Shown: piece after piece, positions 16,798 to 21,511 of the stretch
How the letters are laid out: each line of letters begins with the position of its first letter
Position numbering within the stretch: position 1 is the stretch's first letter
Assembly: GCA_003695285.1 (NCBI GenBank)
Contig: RFIL01000285.1
Coordinates: forward strand, 1-21,511
Length of the DNA: 21,511 nucleotides
Direction: 5' to 3'
Source: Calditrichota bacterium
GTDB lineage: Bacteria; Calditrichota; Calditrichia; RBG-13-44-9; J075
The notes under the pieces: generated by a model
Told to the model about the DNA's origin: nothing
The model's database searches: none
Seen by the model: only the letters and a program-made list of their open reading frames with translations
Position numbers and translations under genes: made by a program

Positions 16798-17227
16798 AGT
16801 ATTCCAGTTTGTTTTTATCGACCGATAAGATTACAGGTTCTTTCGCTGCCGGCTTCAATCCTAACTTCTCTCTTGCCAGACGGGCAATCCGATGATACTC
16901 CATCAACTCGGAGTTGATTAAAGCCTCCCGTCGGCTTTTTTCACTGTTCAGACGTAAAATCTCTGCCTTAAGCTGCTGTATCTCTTTCGAATACTCGGTT
17001 ATCTGAAAGTTTTTCCATTGATAGGCCAGGAATGCGACACTTCCCATTAACAGAAGCAGAAAGACCAGACTGATGGAATAGAAACCATAAACCGCATTCC
17101 GTACCCCTTTTTTGACCTGAAGTACGGTTTTGCTGGAAGAGGTTTTCTTCCGTCGACCAGCTGTCGATGTTCGACGCCGCCGGGTTGATTTTCGCGGCGA
17201 TGTCGTTACTCTCCTCGCTTTTGCCAT
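16754..17227 (-). CDS. ftsL: FtsL-like divisome protein with long basic N-terminus
   Basis: FtsL is a small bitopic protein that, with FtsB and FtsQ, activates FtsW-FtsI. The 157-residue product has a cytoplasmic tail in which 17 of the first 43 residues are Lys or Arg and none is acidic. A membrane helix lies at about 46-68. A leucine-rich coiled coil runs over about 76-122 (KEIQQLKAEILRLNSEK), and a polar tail ends in KPKPE. FtsL has little sequence conservation, so the call depends on size, topology and its place between rsmH and ftsI. ATG 17227 is preceded by GAGAGGGTAAGG. The gap to rsmH is 10 nt and the 3' end overlaps ftsI by 44 nt. No ftsB is present in the window. Confidence 0.85.
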   Translation of the reverse strand: MAKARRVTTSPRKSTRRRRTSTAGRRKKTSSSKTVLQVKKGVRNAVYGFYSISLVFLLLLMGSVAFLAYQWKNFQITEYSKEIQQLKAEILRLNSEKSRREALINSELMEYHRIARLAREKLGLKPAAKEPVILSVDKNKLEYYVQKDAKADKPKPE

Positions 17228-17237
17228 CCTTACCCTC

Positions 17238-18188
17238 TCACTCCATACTAAACGGTACTACCTTTTCACCGACCCGCATGCGTGCACTTCTGGCACGCGG
17301 ATTTTTTCGTATCTCCTCCGGTCCCGGTACAATGGGTTTGCGGGTCAATATCTTCATCTCCTGCACCTTATCACACACACAACGGGGCAAATCCGGAGGA
17401 CAGACACATTCCTTCTGCTTATCCTGAAGAAAACGTTTTACAATGCGATCCTCCAGAGAATGATAACTAATTACCACCAGACGCCCTCCTTCTCGCAACA
17501 TCCGAAAGGCGGCATCCAGTGCCAGGGACAACCTGCGGAGTTCTTGATTGACTTCAATCCGCAATGCCTGAAACACACGGGATAAGGTTTTAACCAAAAA
17601 ACGTTCACCAACCACCGTACGGATAACATCCACCAACTCTCCCGTGGTCTGAAACGGTCGAACCTGTCGTGCTTCAACAATCTCTCGTGCAATCGCTCTC
17701 CAGTGTCGTTCTTCTCCGTATTCACGAATCACCCGCTCCAATTCTTCCCGCGGGTAACGATTGACGACATCCGCTGCCGTTACTTTTTGTTGCACAGGAT
17801 CAAAGCGCATATCCAGGGGACCTTCCGCCTGATAACTGAACCCCTTCTGCGGATTATCCACCTGATATGATGAAATTCCCAGATCGTACAACACGCCATC
17901 AACCGGATATTTTCCGAGTTCTACTAAGACAACTTCCAGTTGATCGTAAAAAGCCTGGCGAAGATAGACATTGGGAAAGCGGGATAGTCGTTCCCGGGCG
18001 TGCGAAATCGCATCAGCATCCGCATCCAGCCCAATCAGAAAAGCTTCCGGAGAGAGATGTTCCAAAATATAAGCACTATGACCGCCTCCTCCTAACGTGC
18101 AGTCAACGTAAATTCCATCCAGGCGCTGGATGAGAAATTTCCCTGCTTCCTCCATCAGCACGGGCTGATGAAATTCCTGCTTCATCAC
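17238..18188 (-). CDS. rsmH: 16S rRNA (cytosine1402-N4)-methyltransferase RsmH (MraW)
   Basis: RsmH methylates N4 of C1402 in 16S rRNA, in the ribosomal P site, using S-adenosylmethionine. The 316-residue protein has HQPVLMEEA (7-15) and the SAM motif VDCTLGGGGHS (28-38). LIGLDADADAI, LYDLGISSYQVD, GFSYQAEGPLDMRFD and VVISYHSLEDRIVKRF follow. The Cys-rich stretch CVCPPDLPRCVC and the NPRARSARMR tail are also typical. Length is normal. The start is GTG 18188 or the next codon, ATG 18185; AAGGA lies 7 and 10 nt upstream respectively. It follows mraZ by 20 nt and precedes ftsL by 10 nt. Confidence 0.98.
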   Translation of the reverse strand: MMKQEFHQPVLMEEAGKFLIQRLDGIYVDCTLGGGGHSAYILEHLSPEAFLIGLDADADAISHARERLSRFPNVYLRQAFYDQLEVVLVELGKYPVDGVLYDLGISSYQVDNPQKGFSYQAEGPLDMRFDPVQQKVTAADVVNRYPREELERVIREYGEERHWRAIAREIVEARQVRPFQTTGELVDVIRTVVGERFLVKTLSRVFQALRIEVNQELRRLSLALDAAFRMLREGGRLVVISYHSLEDRIVKRFLQDKQKECVCPPDLPRCVCDKVQEMKILTRKPIVPGPEEIRKNPRARSARMRVGEKVVPFSME

Positions 18189-18208
18189 AATGCCATCCTT
18201 GCCATTGA

Positions 18209-18649
18209 TTAAATATCCAGATCACGAGTAAATGATTGAAAATCTACCTCTGTGGCCTCCACAATTTCCTGATATTTGGCCGGGTTCCAGATTTCAATTT
18301 TTTCCTCGTGTCCGACAATTAACACCTCACCATTCAATTGGGCGTATTCAATCAATCCGGTCGTCAGGTTCAAACGCCCTTGTTTATCGATTTTTTGTTC
18401 ACTGGCCTCAAACATCAAGCGTCGGGCAATAATTCCAAATTGCCGATCATTTTCTACTTTCTCTTTAATTTTTCGAACAAAATTATGCCAGGAAGTCAAC
18501 GGAAAAGCGACGATGCATTTCTCGCTTCCACGGATGAGGATCAAAGTATCTTCATCCTCTTCCTTTAAGTTCTTGCGAATCTTAGCGGGAAAATTGATTC
18601 TCCCCTTCGCATCTAATGTGCTTCTAAAGCTGCCCCAAAATCCATTCAT
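18209..18649 (-). CDS. mraZ: MraZ transcriptional regulator
   Basis: MraZ is a ring-forming DNA-binding protein that in several bacteria regulates its own dcw operon. The 146-residue protein has two SpoVT/AbrB-like halves, each with the DxxxR motif: DAKGRINFPAKIR near residues 13-25 and DKQGRLNL near 89-96. It begins with the usual FxGxxxxxLDxKGR pattern (FWGSFRSTLDAKGR). Length is typical. ATG 18649 has no recognisable ribosome site; an ATATATATAG stretch ends 1 nt before it. The mRNA could have a short or absent leader, which is not proven. It is the first gene of the cluster, and a 10-bp tandem repeat begins 22 nt upstream (described separately). Confidence 0.96.
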   Translation of the reverse strand: MNGFWGSFRSTLDAKGRINFPAKIRKNLKEEDEDTLILIRGSEKCIVAFPLTSWHNFVRKIKEKVENDRQFGIIARRLMFEASEQKIDKQGRLNLTTGLIEYAQLNGEVLIVGHEEKIEIWNPAKYQEIVEATEVDFQSFTRDLDI

Positions 18650-18905
18650 GCTATATATATCGACGCCTAATTAGTGGAATTTAGTGGAAATTTAACCATT
18701 TTTTTCCACAAATATCCCTTATTTTAGACAAAAAAACAAGGAAAAAGAAAAAAATCAGAAACTTTTAATAATCTCCTTATCAGAAGGCTATCGATTAAAA
18801 TTCCTGATTCCACCGCCAGGATCTGAATAGTTTCGGGTGAAAGGTAAAGGAAAACGGTAAGCTGAAAAGAAATGAAACCTTATCTAAAACAGGTAAGCAT
18901 CTGAT
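18650..18905. other. Intergenic region upstream of mraZ (likely dcw promoter region)
   Basis: This 256-nt stretch separates the outer-membrane barrel gene from mraZ. It contains the candidate MraZ operator at 18671-18709 and a minus-strand T-rich tract over about 18721-18757. A weak 5-bp stem lies at 18802-18806 with 18817-18821, followed on the minus strand by ATTTTAAT. That last element could be a poor terminator for the cytochrome genes. TAAAAT at 18721-18726 (minus) could be a -10 element, but no good -35 pairs with it. No gene is visible. Confidence 0.5.
18671..18709 (-). promoter_or_regulatory. Candidate MraZ operator (10-bp tandem repeat plus inverted copy)
   Basis: On the plus strand TTAGTGGAAT (18671-18680) is followed directly by TTAGTGGAAA (18681-18690), matching at 9 of 10 positions. 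An inverted copy, TTTCCAC at 18703-18709, faces it. Known MraZ sites are tandem GTGG or TGGG units at a 10-bp period just upstream of mraZ. The spacing and location match; the core here is GTGGA and lies on the non-coding strand. Autoregulation is therefore an inference. Confidence 0.5.
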
Positions 18906-19850
18906 TTATCTCCGAAAAAAACGAATCCCCCCCAATATTCCGGATGACAGTGCCTGACCATAATGAAAGGTATCGTGTATCGGTAACATAGCTGTGATTT
19001 CAAGCATTGTGAAGATGCGACTATTGCCCAGATACAACCACACAGAACTCATCCCGAGTGCCAGCATTAATTGACTGCCTCCAGAATCTGAGACCTCCAC
19101 ACCGTTCATAGCGTGTTTACCATGCCATATTCCTTTTATACCAATCTCAGGGTACAGGAAATTTTTAATCCCCAGGTGCACCGGTATATAAGTCAAATTA
19201 TAATGAAGGGATTTTCCGGGATTGAACTGTGCATATTTCAGAGGAAATGTGGCGGAGAGATGACCATGTATTCGGAAATATTTTTGGGTATCTGTATGGA
19301 ATGCAAATCCGAAGGAAAATTCAGTTGCTTTATTTCCCAGGGAAAGGGGGGGAGAAAATCGTTTTCCGCCGGAATCATAACCGGTAGCAGTAGCTGTGGG
19401 TAGTTTAAGAGATGAAATCAAACAGACGACTGCCTTTAATAAGCGTTTTTTTCCCTGAAAAGAAAATTTTTTGTAAATCCCAAATCGGTACTTCGCTACC
19501 AGTGAGAGATCTCCCCATCCGGTGAGGGAATGGTTCTCTAATTTGCCTGCGGCGTTTCTCAATGTAATAGCCCGGTTAAGATAGGCAATGGAAATTCCGG
19601 CACCCATGGTTTTCCCCGGATACATTACAGTAAAAAACATTCCATCAGTATTTTGAGAAAAGGTATCAAAACCGGGATGATTATGGAGAGGACCATCGGA
19701 AACATCACGGATATAAAACAGGGAGGTATAATTGCCTGCATCATGGGGTCTTATTAAATGATGCTGTCCCCATAAAGTTTTTAAGGGTATACAAATCGAG
19801 ACTATCAGTAACCAAATTAAACGGATGAGATATCCTTTCGGGATAGACAC
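18906..19850 (-). CDS. Predicted outer-membrane beta-barrel protein, function unknown
   Basis: This 314-residue protein starts with a signal peptide: basic residues, a hydrophobic core at about 9-25, and likely cleavage near Gly28-Gln29. The rest alternates short amphipathic strands separated by polar turns. One stretch, GWGDLSLVAKYRFGIY (about residues 111-126), is typical of transporter-like or phenol-degradation-pathway MetA-like outer-membrane barrels. No catalytic motif, haem site or TonB box is visible. The start is GTG 19850, three nt after the stop of the cytochrome lipoprotein gene, so the two are almost certainly co-translated. That pairing suggests a role linked to the cytochromes, but the substrate cannot be named. 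It might instead be a non-specific porin or an assembly factor. Confidence 0.7.
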   Translation of the reverse strand: MSIPKGYLIRLIWLLIVSICIPLKTLWGQHHLIRPHDAGNYTSLFYIRDVSDGPLHNHPGFDTFSQNTDGMFFTVMYPGKTMGAGISIAYLNRAITLRNAAGKLENHSLTGWGDLSLVAKYRFGIYKKFSFQGKKRLLKAVVCLISSLKLPTATATGYDSGGKRFSPPLSLGNKATEFSFGFAFHTDTQKYFRIHGHLSATFPLKYAQFNPGKSLHYNLTYIPVHLGIKNFLYPEIGIKGIWHGKHAMNGVEVSDSGGSQLMLALGMSSVWLYLGNSRIFTMLEITAMLPIHDTFHYGQALSSGILGGIRFFRR

Positions 19851-19853
19851 CTA

Positions 19854-20363
19854 TCACTCTTCTTTTTTACTAAAGGTTAAGATATATGCTATTACCTGAT
19901 TGATTTCTTCTTTTGATAGAGTATACCCCCAGGGAGGCATGTATTGAGATTTTCCAACGGCCGGTCCGCCTTCGGTAATTGCTTTTTTAAGTTCATCCTG
20001 GCTGACAGTGGCCATTGCTGTGGAGTCCGTAAAATTAAACGGTTTAACATTAAAGGAACTTTCCAGGTTGAAGGCGTTAAACCCGTTGCCATCCCCTTGT
20101 TTACCATGGCAAACTGCACAATAATGGTCATATAAAACTTTACCTTTGTACTCTTCTCTTGTCAACCCCATATCCTCATAAGGATTTTGAAACACATCAT
20201 CAAATGTTTTGGTGACAACCGCTTTAGAAAGAGAATCCGATAATGTATCCTGTGAAGCCAGGTCACTTTTTTCCCGGTTTGAGTGACATCCCACCACCAA
20301 TGGAAGGGTGACTGCCAACAGCATTATTATAATCTTTGTGCTATTTTGTACCATCCTCATCAT
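19854..20363 (-). CDS. Monoheme c-type cytochrome lipoprotein
   Basis: The 169-residue product has a type II signal sequence with lipobox LVVGC (Cys26), so it should be lipid-anchored in the periplasm. A polar linker of about 45 residues precedes one cytochrome c domain. The haem-attachment site is CAVCH (82-86) and the likely axial Met is Met142 in YMPPWG. The sequence GKQGDGNG after the haem site is typical of class I cytochromes. The protein is probably a diffusible-range electron carrier. ATG 20363 has AAGGG about 8 nt upstream, and the gap to the multihaem cytochrome gene is 10 nt. Its redox partners cannot be named from sequence. Confidence 0.9.
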   Translation of the reverse strand: MMRMVQNSTKIIIMLLAVTLPLVVGCHSNREKSDLASQDTLSDSLSKAVVTKTFDDVFQNPYEDMGLTREEYKGKVLYDHYCAVCHGKQGDGNGFNAFNLESSFNVKPFNFTDSTAMATVSQDELKKAITEGGPAVGKSQYMPPWGYTLSKEEINQVIAYILTFSKKEE

Positions 20364-20373
20364 TCTCTATCCC

Positions 20374-21511
20374 TTATTTTTTCAAGCTCATCAGATATGC
20401 AGTAATAGCCAGTGCTTCTTCATCACTTAGATTATAGTTCGGCTCCAGGACTCCTGGCACAATTTCCTGTGGATTTTTTAACCATTTATAAATCCATCCC
20501 GCCTGCAATTTGTCTCCGGCAAGTGCGCCCGCGGTAAAGCTTGGCCCCACATAGCCACCTTTATCTCCCAGGATGTGACAGGCCATACATCCTTTTTTAT
20601 CAAAGAGGATCTTACCCTCTGCTCTCAATTCAGGGGTTAGTTTTGATTCCAGCCCAACCGGAATTTCACTGGATGTGAGATGTTCCATAATGTAATCCGT
20701 CAGAACTTCGGCTTCATGAGGCGTAAAATTAAAGATGGGCATTCGCTCTACAAGAATGGGTCGAATACTATAGGAGATCATCAAATAATCATATAACCAT
20801 TTTCGCTGAACTCGACTTCCTTCCATGGAGAGATCATAAGCCAGATTGAAGCCTCTACCGTTAATTCGGTGACAGGAAAAGCATTGAAATTTTTCAACGA
20901 TCTGTCCAAACTCCCCTTCCGGCTGATACAAAGTGGTGTCCGGGTATGCAGCGAACCGCGGAGAGGGCACTTGACGAGAATTCAAACTATTCAAAAAGAT
21001 AGTGAGATCAAAAATATCGTGATTATTCAAAGGGAACAGGGGCATTTTCTGCGGATGTTCAAGGGTAGCAAAGGCTCTGGGATTTCGTATTTTTTCAAAA
21101 ATATAATTCTCACGGGTTCGGGGAATATCACTCTTACCAAAATCAAATTCTGAGGGAGACTTATCACCGATTTTGCTCAATACCGGACCAATTCGCATCC
21201 AGGGGGTTCCGGTATTCAACAGGTGACAATTCATACAACGGAGTTCTTTATACAGGCGTCGCCCCAGGTCTATTGTAGCCGAATCATTTTTTGCCACGGT
21301 TGTATCTTCATCAAAAATGTCTAATAAATCATAGTCTGTATATTCATCGAACAGATAATCGGTAATATTCGCAATTTGCTCATCAGTGAAATTAAATTGA
21401 GGCATGGTCGAGTTGGGTTCAAAATAACGGGGATTTTTAATTTTCTGGAAAATGAATTTCCGGGTACTTTTATTACCGATGCGCCCTAAATCGGGGCCTA
21501 AATAACCACCT
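20374..21511 (-). CDS. Multi-module c-type cytochrome, 5' end off window
   Basis: The frame is open from the right edge to the stop at 20374, giving 378 visible residues; the true start is outside. At least four repeated cytochrome c modules can be seen. The first is cut and shows GGYLGPDLGRIG followed by TMPQFNFTDEQ. Modules 2, 3 and 4 have haem sites CMNCH (92-96), CFSCH (210-214) and CMACH (308-312). Modules 1-3 end in a Met-Pro motif (Met36, Met156, Met257) suited to be the axial ligand. Module 4 has LEPNYNLSDEE instead, with no Met there. The protein probably carries electrons along a chain of haems in the periplasm. It may belong to a quinol-oxidising or terminal-reductase complex encoded upstream. 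An ATG at 21405 lies inside the domain and is not the start. Confidence 0.9.
   Translation of the reverse strand, partial: GGYLGPDLGRIGNKSTRKFIFQKIKNPRYFEPNSTMPQFNFTDEQIANITDYLFDEYTDYDLLDIFDEDTTVAKNDSATIDLGRRLYKELRCMNCHLLNTGTPWMRIGPVLSKIGDKSPSEFDFGKSDIPRTRENYIFEKIRNPRAFATLEHPQKMPLFPLNNHDIFDLTIFLNSLNSRQVPSPRFAAYPDTTLYQPEGEFGQIVEKFQCFSCHRINGRGFNLAYDLSMEGSRVQRKWLYDYLMISYSIRPILVERMPIFNFTPHEAEVLTDYIMEHLTSSEIPVGLESKLTPELRAEGKILFDKKGCMACHILGDKGGYVGPSFTAGALAGDKLQAGWIYKWLKNPQEIVPGVLEPNYNLSDEEALAITAYLMSLKK

Noticed and set aside
17130..17585. 151-codon plus-strand frame across ftsL and rsmH
   Set aside because: It is antisense to two certain genes, with no domain or ribosome site.
18702..18710. DnaA-box-like TTTTCCACA near mraZ
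   Set aside because: It is a single copy with one mismatch to TTATCCACA in an A/T-rich stretch, and is better explained as the inverted arm of the GTGGAAA repeat.
18721..18757. T-rich tract on the minus strand as an intrinsic terminator for the cytochrome genes
   Set aside because: No stable GC-rich stem lies directly before the T-run.

Overview
This window carries a complete, tightly packed division and cell wall (dcw) cluster. All of its genes lie on the minus strand, so transcription runs from high to low coordinates. The order is mraZ, rsmH, ftsL, ftsI, murE, murF, mraY, murD, ftsW, murG, murC, murB, ftsQ, ftsA, ftsZ (about 18649 down to 975). Most junctions are 3-65 nt gaps or short overlaps: a 4-nt ATGA overlap at ftsI/murE, an 8-nt overlap at murB/ftsQ, and a 44-nt overlap at ftsL/ftsI. 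The longest internal gap is 128 nt, between murF and mraY. There is no ddl between murB and ftsQ, and no ftsB.

Upstream of mraZ (18906-21511, same strand) is a small respiratory module. It contains a multi-module c-type cytochrome cut by the right edge, a monoheme cytochrome c lipoprotein and a predicted outer-membrane beta-barrel. Below ftsZ is a 569-nt non-coding stretch with short inverted repeats. At the left edge lies the N-terminal part of a membrane-bound PAS-domain sensor, also on the minus strand and cut by the edge.

The source looks like a diderm bacterium of moderate GC (estimated by eye). Three things support this: MurE carries the DNPR motif of meso-diaminopimelate-adding enzymes, there is a cytochrome lipoprotein, and there is a signal-peptide-bearing outer-membrane-type barrel. 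FtsI ends in two PASTA domains, and MurB is of the short GSVF class. A member of the FCB/Calditrichota neighbourhood is a reasonable guess, but the lineage is an inference and was not tested.

Functionally, MurC, MurD, MurE and MurF build UDP-MurNAc-pentapeptide from the MurB product. MraY and MurG make lipid I and lipid II. FtsW and FtsI polymerise and crosslink septal glycan, FtsQ and FtsL regulate them, and FtsA and FtsZ form the cytoplasmic ring. MraZ and RsmH head the operon, and a 10-bp tandem repeat before mraZ is a candidate MraZ operator.

The most interesting points are a duplicated C-terminal binding peptide in FtsZ, non-canonical residues in normally conserved motifs of MurG and FtsW, loss of the expected Met haem ligand in the last module of the multihaem cytochrome, and hairpins in the murF-mraY and mraY-murD gaps. 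I saw no CRISPR array, tRNA, rRNA, transposase or phage gene, and no clear case of a wholly new system.
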